Shown here one piece after another: positions 1 to 8,178 of a DNA stretch of 64,000 nt; the stretch's first letter is position 1, and each line of letters opens with the position of its first letter. Under the pieces are notes generated by a model. The model was not told the origin of the DNA. It saw nothing but the letters and a program-made list of their open reading frames with translations, and did no database searches. Source of the stretch: Muricoccus roseus (GTDB taxonomy: Bacteria; Pseudomonadota; Alphaproteobacteria; Acetobacterales; Acetobacteraceae). A program made the translations under genes and the position numbers. The DNA is taken from NCBI RefSeq assembly GCF_900141905.1, contig NZ_FQZF01000027.1, forward strand, positions 1 through 64,000. The letters run 5' to 3'.

Positions 1-237
1 CCGCTCGGAGCGGACCGAGAACAGGATCTGGATCAGGCTCGCTCGGATCAGCCGCTCGGGCGCAATCGAGGGGCGGCCGAAGTCGGTGTAAAGCACCTCG
101 AAATCGGCATCCAGGCTGGCCAGCGCCTCGTTCACCACCTGCCGGATCTTGCGCAGGGGATGCCGCGCCGGGATGCGCGCCTCAAGATCGACGTAGCTGA
201 ACAGCGACCCGCTCGTCTCGTCCGTCCCCCGCATCAT
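1..237 (-). CDS. IS5-family transposase, N-terminal part (runs off the window)
   Basis: The first 79 codons of a transposase read on the minus strand from an ATG pair at 232-237 and leave the window at base 1. The translation has the N-terminal signature of IS5/IS1182-type transposases: GSLFSYVDLEARIPARHPLR, then VNEALASL and a GRPSIAPERLIRASLIQ stretch with RSER at the window edge. In this family that region precedes the DDE catalytic core, which is not visible here. The family call is by recognition. The exact IS cannot be named, and whether the element is intact cannot be judged. Confidence 0.85.
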   Translation of the reverse strand, partial: MMRGTDETSGSLFSYVDLEARIPARHPLRKIRQVVNEALASLDADFEVLYTDFGRPSIAPERLIRASLIQILFSVRSER

Positions 238-312
238 CAACCCCGCGGTTGCCCTGCGGAGGTGAATCATGTTCCTCAAATCGCGTCGAGGGCCGACTTC
301 TTCAGCAACCTG
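1..312 (-). mobile_element. Left-hand portion of an IS5-type insertion sequence
   Basis: It contains the transposase start plus about 75 bp of non-coding end. The inner boundary is inferred by comparison: from base 313 on, the sequence (TTAGAAGTTTGGAATCAC) matches the dispersed repeat seen at 31.3 and 51.0 kb, while everything before 313 differs. The junction carries TTAG (313-316), which fits the YTAR-type targets known for IS5 relatives. The other end is outside the window, so target duplication cannot be confirmed. Confidence 0.65.
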
Positions 313-487
313 TTAGAAGTTTGGAATCACTCGGCTGACGGTGCGCCTCGGGTCCACGACCCGAGGCGACTGCAAAGGCAGGATCAGCGCCCGGCAACCC
401 GAGACCCCGCTGATCAACGGTATCCACGGTAGTCAGACGGGGTTCCAAGGGCCTCAGGCCCTTGGCGGGTGGAGGGCGGAGCCCTCC
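313..487 (+). repeat. Dispersed multi-hairpin repeat, copy A (5' part removed by the IS)
   Basis: It shares long stretches with the copies at 7.9, 15.3, 24.9, 31.3 and 51.0 kb. Visible hairpins are CCTCGGGTC/GACCCGAGG (about 347-366), AAGGGCC/GGCCCTT around 450 and GGAGGGC/GCCCTCC (about 471-487). The end directly abuts the stop codon of the minus-strand deacetylase at 488. The first part of the element, with its EcoRI-like GAATTC hairpin, is missing because the insertion sequence replaces it. Confidence 0.85.
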
Positions 488-1396
488 TCAGGCTTCGATC
501 TCGGCCAGGGCGAGATGGCGCGGGGTGGGGGCGGTGCCGGCGAGGTGCCAGGCTTCCTCCAGCCTTTCGCCGAGGGGCCGGGAGATGCGCCCGGCCAGCA
601 TGGCGCGCAGGTGCCGGGCGGTGACGCCGCGGTTGGCGCGCAGGAAGATGCTGCCGAGCACGCCCAGGGCGGCGCACCAGCGGAAGGGTTCCGCCGTGTC
701 GATGTCGTAGGGGTGGCAGTAGGTCCAGGCCAGCGGCCCTTCGAGGCGGCGGAGCATCCAGCGCAGGTCCCAGGCCGGGACGTAGCGGAGGTACATCCCG
801 CCCAGGGCCGGCAGCGTCATGGGGCCGAGGGGCGCGACGGGGGCGGGCAGTTCGAGCAGGCCGCAGGGCCAGACGAAGGGGCGGCGGGGTGCCGTGGGGT
901 GGCTGTGCAGGAAGCCGCGCCCGGGGAGGACCGAGGAGGAGTATCGGTGCCCGGCCTCCATCAGCGCCTCCGCGGCCCATTCGGTGCGGGGGGTGAGGGA
1001 GAAGTAGGGGGCGCGGAAGCCGGGCACGGGCTGGCCGGAGAGGTCCTGCAACCGGGCGCGGGCGCGGTGGGCTTCCGCCCGCAGGGTGGCGGGGCCGAGG
1101 GCTTCGAGGGCGCGGTGGGTCTGGTTGTGGGAGGCGACCTCATGGCCGCGGGCGGCGATGTCGCGCACCAGCCATGGGGTGGCGTCCGCCACCTCGCCGA
1201 GGATGAAGAAGGTGCCGCGGGCGCCGCTTTCGTCCAGCAGGTCCAGCAGGGCGGCGGTGGCGGCCAGGTGGCGGGTGCGCTGGGGGTCGGCGGGGCTGGG
1301 CTCGATATCGGCGGTGAAGGTGAGGTGGTGGGAGACGGACGCGAAGGGGCCGGCGGCCCCGGGGAGGGCCGCTTTGCCGAGGCCGGGACGGGCCAT
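488..1396 (-). CDS. NodB-type polysaccharide deacetylase
   Basis: The product is a 302-residue protein of the NodB/CE4 carbohydrate esterase fold, which removes N- or O-acetyl groups from polysaccharides using a bound divalent metal. Visible motifs are TFTADIEP with the catalytic-base Asp near residue 30, TFFILGEVA, GHEVASHNQTH with the two metal-binding His, and GFRAPYFSL. The C-terminal half resembles the PEP-CTERM/exopolysaccharide-associated subgroup. I chose the ATG at 1396 because GGGG lies six bases upstream. A GTG at 1429 would add 11 residues but has no ribosome site. It is divergent from the ACP gene with about 110 bp between, so it may share control with the polyene-like cluster. 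Such an enzyme is not a standard member of those clusters. No signal peptide is obvious. Confidence 0.85.
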   Translation of the reverse strand: MARPGLGKAALPGAAGPFASVSHHLTFTADIEPSPADPQRTRHLAATAALLDLLDESGARGTFFILGEVADATPWLVRDIAARGHEVASHNQTHRALEALGPATLRAEAHRARARLQDLSGQPVPGFRAPYFSLTPRTEWAAEALMEAGHRYSSSVLPGRGFLHSHPTAPRRPFVWPCGLLELPAPVAPLGPMTLPALGGMYLRYVPAWDLRWMLRRLEGPLAWTYCHPYDIDTAEPFRWCAALGVLGSIFLRANRGVTARHLRAMLAGRISRPLGERLEEAWHLAGTAPTPRHLALAEIEA

Positions 1397-1508
1397 TGGA
1401 GTGCCCCGTTGCGGTTCCTGCGCTCTCACGGAGCTTTTTTGCGGCGTTTCACCATTCTGTGTGCTTTATCCCCAAGTCGCTGACCGGACCAGGGTGGAGA
1501 CGTATCGA

Positions 1509-1784
1509 GTGAGTTCGACGAGCGTGATGACGGTGCTGGAAGCCGAGGTGGCGGCGCTGGTCGTCGGGGCCCTGCAGCTTGAGGTCAGGCCCGAGGAAAT
1601 CGACCCGGAGGCGCCACTCTTCGGCGAGGGGCTGGGGCTGGACAGCATCGACGCGCTGGAGATGGCGCTGGCGATCTCGCGCCAGTACGGCTTCCAGCTC
1701 CGTTCGGATGACGAGCGGAACGGGCGGATCTTCGCCTCGCTGCGGAGCCTGGCGGCGCATATCGAGAAGAACCGGGTGGGCTGA
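1509..1784 (+). CDS. Acyl carrier protein of the aryl-polyene-like cluster
   Basis: The product is a 91-residue carrier protein. The phosphopantetheine attachment site is GLGLDSIDALEMAL, with the modified Ser at about residue 46, and four-helix ACP spacing is normal. It would carry the growing acyl chain for the ketosynthases, dehydratases and reductase downstream. I chose GTG 1509 because GGTGGAG precedes it by about nine bases. An ATG at 1527 gives an 85-residue form, also a normal ACP length. It is the first gene of a tightly packed plus-strand run; the next gene starts two bases after the stop. Characterised aryl polyene clusters usually have two ACPs and only one is visible here. Confidence 0.9.
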   Translation: MSSTSVMTVLEAEVAALVVGALQLEVRPEEIDPEAPLFGEGLGLDSIDALEMALAISRQYGFQLRSDDERNGRIFASLRSLAAHIEKNRVG

Positions 1785-1786
1785 GC

Positions 1787-2275
1787 ATGCCCGGCGCGGG
1801 CAAGGCTTTGGGCTGGCGCCTCTGGGCCACGCTGCCCTTCCTCCTGCTGCCCTTCGTGCCCCGGGACCTATGGCCGGACGGGGTGGGGGCCGTGCTGGAA
1901 CGGCTCTGGGCGCTGCTGCCCGCCTTCTGGACGGCGGGCTTCGCCTGGGCTTTCGCGCGCACGCTGCGGCCGGGGCGGGAGCCGCTGATCGCCCGCTACA
2001 TCCGCTTCGACGACCGGCGTGACCCGGCGGAATGCGCGGGCTATGCGCGGGGGCTGACGCTGTTCTGGGCCGTGGTCCTGGCCCTGTTCGCGGCGGTGGA
2101 GATCGCGGCGCCGCTGGCCGGGATCGACCCGGGCCTGTGGCCGGAGTCGGCGATGCTGGCGCTTTTCCTGGGGGAGCATGTGGTGCGGAGCCTTCTCTTT
2201 CCCGCCGGCGGCATCGCCTGGCCGACCCAGACGCTGGGGGCCATCCTTCGGGCGGAGCGGGCGCGCCATGGGTGA
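1787..2275 (+). CDS. COG4648-type membrane protein of the polyene-like cluster
   Basis: The product is a 162-residue integral membrane protein. Hydrophobic segments lie at about residues 10-27, 41-58 and 90-112, with another near 124-140. A charged loop with YIRFDDRRDP sits between them. Small membrane proteins of this kind sit next to the AMP ligase in aryl polyene and related clusters (ApeG-like position). Their biochemical role is not established. It starts two bases after the ACP stop and its 3' end overlaps the AMP ligase start by eight bases, so translation is likely coupled. The assignment rests on membrane character plus position. Confidence 0.7.
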   Translation: MPGAGKALGWRLWATLPFLLLPFVPRDLWPDGVGAVLERLWALLPAFWTAGFAWAFARTLRPGREPLIARYIRFDDRRDPAECAGYARGLTLFWAVVLALFAAVEIAAPLAGIDPGLWPESAMLALFLGEHVVRSLLFPAGGIAWPTQTLGAILRAERARHG

Positions 2276-3620
2276 CATCGCCTTCCTGGACCGCGCGCCG
2301 GGGGATGTGCTGGCGCGGCTGGGGGATGTGCCGGTCACGGCCGGGCGGTTCCTCGCGGATGTGGCGGCGCTGGCGGCGCGGCTGCCGGAGGCCCCTTACG
2401 CCCTGAACCTGTGCGCGGACCGCTACCTGGCGCTGGTGGCCTTCGGCGCGGCGCTGGCGCGGGGGCAGGTGACGCTGCTTTCGGCGGACCGTTCGGCGCA
2501 CCGGCAGCGGGAGCTGGCCGCGCGCTACCCCGGCACCTATGCGGTGGCCGACGGGGTGGAGACGGTGATTCCCGCTGTGGCGGCCGGCGCCTGGGGCGAG
2601 GGGTTGGGCGCGAACTTCCCCATTCCGGCGGAGCGGGTGGCCGCGATCGGCTTCACCTCCGGCAGCACGGGGGAGCCGGCGGCGCATGCGAAGCCCTGGG
2701 CCGCGCTGGTGGCGGCCGCGCGGGCGGCGGCGGCGCGCTTCGGGCTGGATGACGCGGCGGACCAGGCGACGGTGATCGGCACCGTGCCGGCGCAGCACAT
2801 GTATGGCTTCGAGACGACCATGGTGCTGCCGCTGCGCGCGCCCATGGCCATTCATTCCGGCCCGCATTTCTACCCCGTGGAGGTGGCGGAGGCCGTGGCG
2901 GCCGCGCCGGGGCGGCGGGTGGTGGTGACCACGCCCCTGCAGCTGCGGGCGCTGGTGGCGGGCAGGGTGGCCGGGGTTTCGGCCTTCATCTCGGCCACCG
3001 CGCCGCTCTCCCCGGCCCTGGCGGCCGAGGCGGAGGCGGTGCTGGGGGCGCCGGTGCTGGAGATCTATGGCGCGACGGAGATGGGCTCCATCGCCAGCCG
3101 CCGGACAGTCGAGGGCGAGGAATGGGCCCTGTATGACGGGGTGGCGCTGCGGGCCGAGGGGGCGGATGCGGCCGCGGCCGTGGTGCCGGGCCTGCCTGAG
3201 CCGGTGCCGCTTTCGGACCTCGTGGAGATGGGAGGCGGCGGGCGCTTCCGCCTGATCGGGCGGCGCGGGGACATGGTGAAGCGGGGCGGCAAGCGGGCCT
3301 CGCTGGCGCTGCTGAACCGCGTGCTGTCCGAGATCGAGGGGGTGGAGGACGGGGTCTTCGTCGCGCCCGAGGACCTGGAGGCGAACCCGGCGGCGCGGCT
3401 GGCGGCCTATGTGGTGGCGCCCGGCCGGACGAGCGCGGAGATCGTGGCGGCGCTGCGGGAGCGGGTGGAAGCGGTGTTCCTGCCGCGCCCGGTGGTGCTG
3501 GTGGAGCGGCTGCCGCGCAACGCGGTGGGCAAGATCACGCGGCAGAAGCTGGAAGCGCTGCGGGACGCGCTGCCCCATGGGGTGCCGGCCCATGGGGAAA
3601 CAGAAGGGGAGGCGGGGTGA
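2268..3620 (+). CDS. AMP-dependent acyl ligase (ApeH-like)
   Basis: The product is a 450-residue adenylate-forming enzyme, expected to activate a carboxylic acid with ATP and load it on CoA or the ACP. Visible motifs are the P-loop-like GFTSGSTGEPAAHAKPW, the adenine-binding EIYGATEMG, a GDMVKRGGKRASL hinge region and the C-terminal NAVGKITRQKL with the catalytic Lys. It is shorter than general acyl-CoA synthetases (about 520), as is usual for ApeH-type ligases. It starts inside the preceding gene (ATG at 2268) and its stop overlaps the next start in a GTGA. By analogy with aryl polyene pathways it would activate the aromatic starter, but no gene making such a starter is in view. Confidence 0.85.
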   Translation: MGDIAFLDRAPGDVLARLGDVPVTAGRFLADVAALAARLPEAPYALNLCADRYLALVAFGAALARGQVTLLSADRSAHRQRELAARYPGTYAVADGVETVIPAVAAGAWGEGLGANFPIPAERVAAIGFTSGSTGEPAAHAKPWAALVAAARAAAARFGLDDAADQATVIGTVPAQHMYGFETTMVLPLRAPMAIHSGPHFYPVEVAEAVAAAPGRRVVVTTPLQLRALVAGRVAGVSAFISATAPLSPALAAEAEAVLGAPVLEIYGATEMGSIASRRTVEGEEWALYDGVALRAEGADAAAAVVPGLPEPVPLSDLVEMGGGGRFRLIGRRGDMVKRGGKRASLALLNRVLSEIEGVEDGVFVAPEDLEANPAARLAAYVVAPGRTSAEIVAALRERVEAVFLPRPVVLVERLPRNAVGKITRQKLEALRDALPHGVPAHGETEGEAG

Positions 3621-3934
3621 GCGCGGGGCCGGCCGAGGCCGTGGGCGAGGCCCTCTGGGCCGCGCGCTTCGCGGTGCCGGCGGACCATCCCTGCCTGCCC
3701 GGCCATTTTCCCGGCCGCCCGGTGGTGCCGGGGGTGGTGCTGCTGGACGGGGTGATGGAGGCGGCGCGGAAGGCGGGGCTGGCCGATGGGGCAGGGCTGC
3801 CGGCCGCGAAGTTCCTGCGGCCCGTGGGGCCGGAGGAGGTGGTGGAGATCGCCCTGCGGCGGACCGCCACGGGGCGGCTGGCCTTCACCGGCCATGTGGA
3901 GGGGGTGCTCGCCTTCCAGGGGGAGCTGGCGTGA
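3617..3934 (+). CDS. Hotdog-fold 3-hydroxyacyl-ACP dehydratase (ApeI-like)
   Basis: The product is a 105-residue single hotdog domain. The motif HPCLPGHFPGRPVVPGVVLLD matches the FabZ/ApeI active-site helix, whose His is the general base. The protein would dehydrate beta-hydroxyacyl-ACP to build conjugated double bonds. FabZ proteins are about 150 residues, so this is a short, minimal domain as in ApeI-type proteins. Start GTG and the previous stop overlap as GTGA (3617-3620). The same overlap links it to the next gene at 3931-3934. Confidence 0.85.
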   Translation: MSAGPAEAVGEALWAARFAVPADHPCLPGHFPGRPVVPGVVLLDGVMEAARKAGLADGAGLPAAKFLRPVGPEEVVEIALRRTATGRLAFTGHVEGVLAFQGELA

Positions 3935-5451
3935 GCTGGCTGCAGCAGCGCGAGCGCGGGGGCGCGGCCCTGCGGCTGATGGGCTGGATCGCCCGGGTGG
4001 CGGGGTGGCGCCTTTCCTATGCGCTGCTGTTTCCGGTGACGGCCTATTTCCTCCTCACGGCGCCGGCGCGGCAGAAGGAGGCGGTGCGGCGCTTCCAGCG
4101 GCGGGCCCTGGGGCGGGAGACGGGCTGGCGGGACCTTTGGCGGCCCTATTTCGCCTTCGCCGCCACCATGCTGGACCGGGTGTACCTGCTACGGGGGCAG
4201 ACGACGGGCTTCCGGATCACGGTCTCCGGGCTGGAGGCGCTGGATGCGAAGATCGCCGAGGGGCAGGGCTGCGTGCTGCTCGGCGCGCATCTCGGCAGCT
4301 TCACCGCCATGCGGGCGCTGGCGGATGGCTGTGCCGGGCGGCGCTGCCCGGTGGAGGTGATGGCCTTCATGTACGAGGCCAATGCCCAGCTGGCGAACAA
4401 GCTGTTCTCCGCCCTGTCGCAGGAGAAGGCGCAGCTGGTGGTGCCGCTGGGGCGGCCGGATTCCATGCTGCGGGCCAAGGAATGCCTGGAGCGCGGCGGA
4501 CTGGTGGGGATTCTCGCCGACAGGCGCCCGGCGGTGGGGGAGGACCGGGTGGTGCCCCTGCCCTTCCTTGGCGCTTCGGCGCCCTTCCCGGCCGGGCCGC
4601 ATATCCTGGCCGCCGTGCTGAAGGCGCCGGTCATGCTCGCCTTCGGCATTTGGAAGGGGCCCCGGCGCTACGAGATCCTGTTCGAGCCCTTCGCCGACCG
4701 GGTGGTGCTGAACCGGGCGAGCCGGGAGGAGGACCTGCGGGCCGTGGCCGCGCGCTATGCCGTGCGGCTGGAGGTGGTGGCGCGGGCGCATCCGGAGAAC
4801 TGGTTCAACTTCTACGACTTCTGGGAGGAGATGGCGGAGCCCGCCGCGGCGGCGGCCCCGGCGCGCGGGCCTTCCGTGGCCCGCCGGGCGGCGCTCGGCC
4901 TGCCGTTGCTGGCCCTGCCGCGCCTGGCCCGTGCCCAGGCTCAGCCTGAGACGGGCGGGCTGGAGGCGGTGATGGCGGCGCTGTCGGCCGTGCGGCGGAC
5001 GGAGGCGGTGTTCGAGGAGAGCAAGTCCATCGCCGGGCTGGCCGACACGCTCTCCAGCAGCGGGACGCTGCGCTGGGAGGCGCCCTCCACGCTGGAGAAG
5101 CGGGTGGTGTACCCCTTTGCGGAGCAGGTGACGGTTTCGGGTGCCCGGCTGGTCTATGAGCGGGCCGGGCGGGAGCGGCAGGAGGTGAACCTGGACCAGG
5201 CGCCCGAGGTGCGGGCGCTGGTGGAGGCCATCCGCTCCACCCTGGCGGGGGACCTGGCCGTGCTGCGCGAGCATTACGAGGTGGGGTTCTCCGGCAGCCT
5301 GCAGGACTGGACCCTGCGGCTGAGCCCGCTTTCCATGCGGGTGCGGGCGGTGGTGCAGCGGGTGGAGGTGCAGGGCGCCGCCGGGCGCATCACGCGCTTC
5401 GAGACGGTGGGGAACGAATCCTCGGTGATGCGGATCTCGTACCGGTCCTGA
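3931..5451 (+). CDS. Fusion: LpxL-like acyltransferase + LolA-like lipoprotein carrier
   Basis: The product is 506 residues in one uninterrupted frame. Residues 1-300 are an LPLAT/LpxL-type acyltransferase with a hydrophobic N-terminal segment (about 29-43) and the active-site block GAHLGSFTAMR (His near 120). The family pattern HX4D/E would put an acid where Thr125 stands. Residues 317-337 look like a signal peptide (SVARRAALGLPLLALP, then RLARAQAQ). The rest (about 340-506) is LolA-like, with FEESKSI, a GTLRWEAPSTLEKRV segment and VVQRVEV. In aryl polyene clusters these are two separate genes (ApeD/J and ApeL). An internal ATG at codon 301 has its ribosome site directly abutting, a poor spacing, so a single polypeptide is more likely than a nested second start. 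Confidence 0.8.
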   Translation: MSWLQQRERGGAALRLMGWIARVAGWRLSYALLFPVTAYFLLTAPARQKEAVRRFQRRALGRETGWRDLWRPYFAFAATMLDRVYLLRGQTTGFRITVSGLEALDAKIAEGQGCVLLGAHLGSFTAMRALADGCAGRRCPVEVMAFMYEANAQLANKLFSALSQEKAQLVVPLGRPDSMLRAKECLERGGLVGILADRRPAVGEDRVVPLPFLGASAPFPAGPHILAAVLKAPVMLAFGIWKGPRRYEILFEPFADRVVLNRASREEDLRAVAARYAVRLEVVARAHPENWFNFYDFWEEMAEPAAAAAPARGPSVARRAALGLPLLALPRLARAQAQPETGGLEAVMAALSAVRRTEAVFEESKSIAGLADTLSSSGTLRWEAPSTLEKRVVYPFAEQVTVSGARLVYERAGRERQEVNLDQAPEVRALVEAIRSTLAGDLAVLREHYEVGFSGSLQDWTLRLSPLSMRVRAVVQRVEVQGAAGRITRFETVGNESSVMRISYRS

Positions 5452-5545
5452 TCCTCCCCGGGGCTTGTGGTGCGGGCGGCCGTGGGCAATTGGCAGCGCG
5501 GGCTGGCCCCGCCGGAACGCCGACCAGAACAGGATACCGCGCAGA

Positions 5546-7891
5546 ATGAGGTTCGTTCCGGCCGGGGTGCTGCGGCCGCTGCTGGCGCTGGGGGTGCTGG
5601 CCCTGCTGGGCGCGCTGCTGTTCCGCGCCGTCGAGGTGCGGACGGACATGGCGGATTTCCTGCCCCCGGCGGCGACGCCCGAGGCCGCCTTCCTGCTGAC
5701 CGAGCTGCGCGAGGGGGCGGCGACGACGCTGCTCCTCATCGGCATCGAGGGGGCGGAGGAGGCGGAGCTGGCGCGGGTTTCGCGCGCCATGGGTGAGGCC
5801 ATGCGAGCCACGGGGCTCTTCGTCTTCGTGGGCAATGGCACGGCGGACCTGACGGAGGCGGAGCAGGCGCTGCTGTTCCGGTACCGCTACCTGCTGGGGC
5901 GGTCCGAGGGCGCCTTCGAGGAGGCGGCGCTGCGGCGGGGGCTGGAGGCGCTGCTGGACGGGCTGCGCTCCTCCCTTTCGGGCGTGCTGTCGCGGCTGGG
6001 CTTCGCGGACCCGACGGGGATTTTCCTGGAGACGGTGAAGGGCTGGCTGGGCGGCAGCGGCGTGCAGGTGCGCCACGGGGCCTGGTTCGCGGGCGGGGAG
6101 GGGCCGCCGCGGGCGCTGATGGTGGCGCGGAGCAAGGCGCTGGGCACGGATACGGAGGCGCAGCGGCAGGCCGCGGAGGCGGTGCGGGCGGCGTTCGCCG
6201 GGGCCGGACCTCAGGGGCCACGCCTGCTGCTTTCCGGGCCCGGCGTGTTCGCGGCGAGCGCGGCGGCGGCGGTGAAGGCGGATGTGGAGCGGATGGCCAT
6301 TCTCTCCGGCGTGCTGCTGTTGGGCTTTCTGCTGTGGCGCTACCGCTCGGTGACGGTGCTGGCGGTGGCGGGGGTGCCGCTGCTGGCGGGAACGCTGGCG
6401 GGGGCGCTGGCGGTGGCGCTGGTGTTCGGGCGCGTGCAGGGGGCGGCGCTCGGCTTCGGGGTGACCATGCTCGGCGTGGCGGTGGACTACCCGATCCTGC
6501 TGCTGACCGCGCGGCAGCGCGGGGAGGCGCTGGGGGAAGCGGCGCGGCGGATCTGGCCGAACCTGCGGCTGGCGGCCGGGGCGGCGGCGCTGGGGCTGGT
6601 GGCAATGATGGCCTCCGGCTTTCCCGGGTTGGCGCAGCTGGGGCTGTTCGGGGCCGCGGGCCTGCTGGCGGGGGCGGCGGTGACGCGCTGGGTGCTGCCC
6701 TGGCTGGTGCGGGACGAGGTGCTGGCGCGGCCCCTGCCGGGGCCGGTGATGCGCGGCCTGGGCTGGCTTTCCGGCCGGCCGGCCCTGGCGGCCGGCGCGG
6801 TGGCGGTGGCGCTGGGCTGGATGGCGCTGGCCGGGCCGCCGCGCTGGGAGGATGACATCGCCCGGCTGAGCCCGGTGCCGGAGGCGGAGCGGAACCTCGA
6901 TACGGCGCTGCGGGCGCAGCTCGGGGCGCCGGATGTGCGGCACCTCGTCGCGCTACGGGGGGCGGATGAGGAGGCGGTGCTGCGGGCCTCGGAACGGGTG
7001 GCGGGGGCGCTGGCGCCCCTGCTGGCCGATGGGCGGCTGGCGGGGCTGGACCTGCCGAGCCGCTACCTGCCCAGCCGGGCGACCCAGGAGACCCGGTTGG
7101 CCGGAATGCCGGAGCGGGCGGTGCTGGAGGCGCGGCTCGCCGAGGCGATGCGGGGCCTGCCCTTCCGCGCCGGGGCCTTCGCGCCCTTCCTGGACGCCGT
7201 GGAGGAGAGCCGGCGCCTGCCCCTGCTGGATTCCGCCGCCCTGGCGGCCGCGCCGCTGATCTCCACCCGGCTTTCCCCCCTGCTCTCGCAGCGGGGCCAT
7301 GAATGGGTGGGGATGGGGCTGCTCGCCGGGGTGGAGGATGCCGGGGCGGTGCGGAGGGCGGTGACGGGGCTGGGCGACCCCGGCGTGCTCCTCGTCGATG
7401 TGAAGGGCGAGACGGAGGCGATGATCGCGGCCACCACCCAGGGGGCGCTGCTCTGGTGCGGGGTGGGGGCGCTGGGGGTGCTCGCCCTGCTCGGCCTCGG
7501 GCTTCGCAGCATGCGGGCGGCGCTGCTGCGGGTGGCGCCCATCCTCGGGGCGGTGCTGGTGGTGCTGGCCGTGCTCTCGGCGCTGGGGGAGCGGCTGACG
7601 CCCTTCCACCTCGCGGCGCTGCTCCTCATGGCCGGGGTGGGGCTGGATTACGCGCTGTTCCTGGGCGCGGCGGCGCGCGACCCGGAGGAGGCGGCGCGGA
7701 CCCTCGGGGCAGTGCTGACCTGCACGGTGACGACGCTGCTGACCTTCGGGATGCTGGCCCTTTGCGAAACGCCGGTGCTGCACGGGATCGGGGTGACGGT
7801 CTCGGTGGGGGTGGCGGCGGCCTTTCTTCTCGCCCTCTCCTTGGCACCGCCGCTCGGCGAGGGCTCCGCCCTCGGCCCGCCAAGGGCCTGA
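5546..7891 (+). CDS. MMPL/RND-type exporter (ApeM-like)
   Basis: The product is a 781-residue integral membrane transporter. There is a TM helix at about residues 10-28, a large periplasmic loop starting VRTDMADFLPP, a bundle of five or six helices from about 250 to 395 including FGVTMLGVAVDYPILLL, a second loop, and a second bundle from about 635 to the end with LLLMAGVGLDYALFLGAA. This duplicated layout is that of MMPL-family lipid exporters found in aryl polyene clusters. I chose ATG 5546 because the protein then begins directly with the first helix. About 90 bp separate it from the preceding gene. The last 10 or so codons and the stop lie inside repeat copy B, so the native C-terminus may have been replaced. 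Confidence 0.85.
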   Translation: MRFVPAGVLRPLLALGVLALLGALLFRAVEVRTDMADFLPPAATPEAAFLLTELREGAATTLLLIGIEGAEEAELARVSRAMGEAMRATGLFVFVGNGTADLTEAEQALLFRYRYLLGRSEGAFEEAALRRGLEALLDGLRSSLSGVLSRLGFADPTGIFLETVKGWLGGSGVQVRHGAWFAGGEGPPRALMVARSKALGTDTEAQRQAAEAVRAAFAGAGPQGPRLLLSGPGVFAASAAAAVKADVERMAILSGVLLLGFLLWRYRSVTVLAVAGVPLLAGTLAGALAVALVFGRVQGAALGFGVTMLGVAVDYPILLLTARQRGEALGEAARRIWPNLRLAAGAAALGLVAMMASGFPGLAQLGLFGAAGLLAGAAVTRWVLPWLVRDEVLARPLPGPVMRGLGWLSGRPALAAGAVAVALGWMALAGPPRWEDDIARLSPVPEAERNLDTALRAQLGAPDVRHLVALRGADEEAVLRASERVAGALAPLLADGRLAGLDLPSRYLPSRATQETRLAGMPERAVLEARLAEAMRGLPFRAGAFAPFLDAVEESRRLPLLDSAALAAAPLISTRLSPLLSQRGHEWVGMGLLAGVEDAGAVRRAVTGLGDPGVLLVDVKGETEAMIAATTQGALLWCGVGALGVLALLGLGLRSMRAALLRVAPILGAVLVVLAVLSALGERLTPFHLAALLLMAGVGLDYALFLGAAARDPEEAARTLGAVLTCTVTTLLTFGMLALCETPVLHGIGVTVSVGVAAAFLLALSLAPPLGEGSALGPPRA

Positions 7892-8118
7892 GGCCCTTGG
7901 AACCCCGTCTGACTGCCGTGGATACCCTGATCGAAGGGGCCTCTGGTTCGGGGCTATTTCCTGCCTTTGCAGTCGCCTCGGATTATGGACCCGAGGCGCA
8001 CCGTCAGCTGAGTGATTCTAAACTTCCAGAAAAAGATGATGGTCGAAGGCACTGCCTTCGACGGGTCCGGGGAGAGGAAGGATTCCTTCTTCCTCTCCCC
8101 GGGGACCGCCGAACAGCC
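7862..8118 (-). repeat. Dispersed multi-hairpin repeat, copy B
   Basis: This is a full-length copy in reverse orientation. Reading the minus strand it has the GC-rich GGAAGAAGGAATCC hairpin, the GTCGAAGGC/GCCTTCGAC hairpin (around 8043-8063), the CCTCGGGT/ATCCGAGG stem (one G-T pair), the AAGGGCC/GGCCCTT stem (about 7882-7899) and the terminal AGGGC/GCCCT stem. It splits the polyene-like cluster between exporter and ketosynthase and provides the exporter's stop codon. Confidence 0.85.
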
Positions 8119-8178
8119 CCAACCGGCCCGCAACAGATCAACCAGCGAGAAATCCCTGCTGCACAGGGACGTTGCGCG

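Noticed and set aside
341-1483. 380-residue plus-strand open frame opposite the deacetylase
   Set aside because: Low-complexity Gly-rich translation; the minus strand encodes a protein with all NodB motifs.
4831-5451. Separate LolA-like gene starting at ATG 4831 inside the fusion
   Set aside because: The ribosome-like GGAGGAG abuts the ATG without spacing and the frame is continuous with the acyltransferase; kept as one fusion with the alternative noted.
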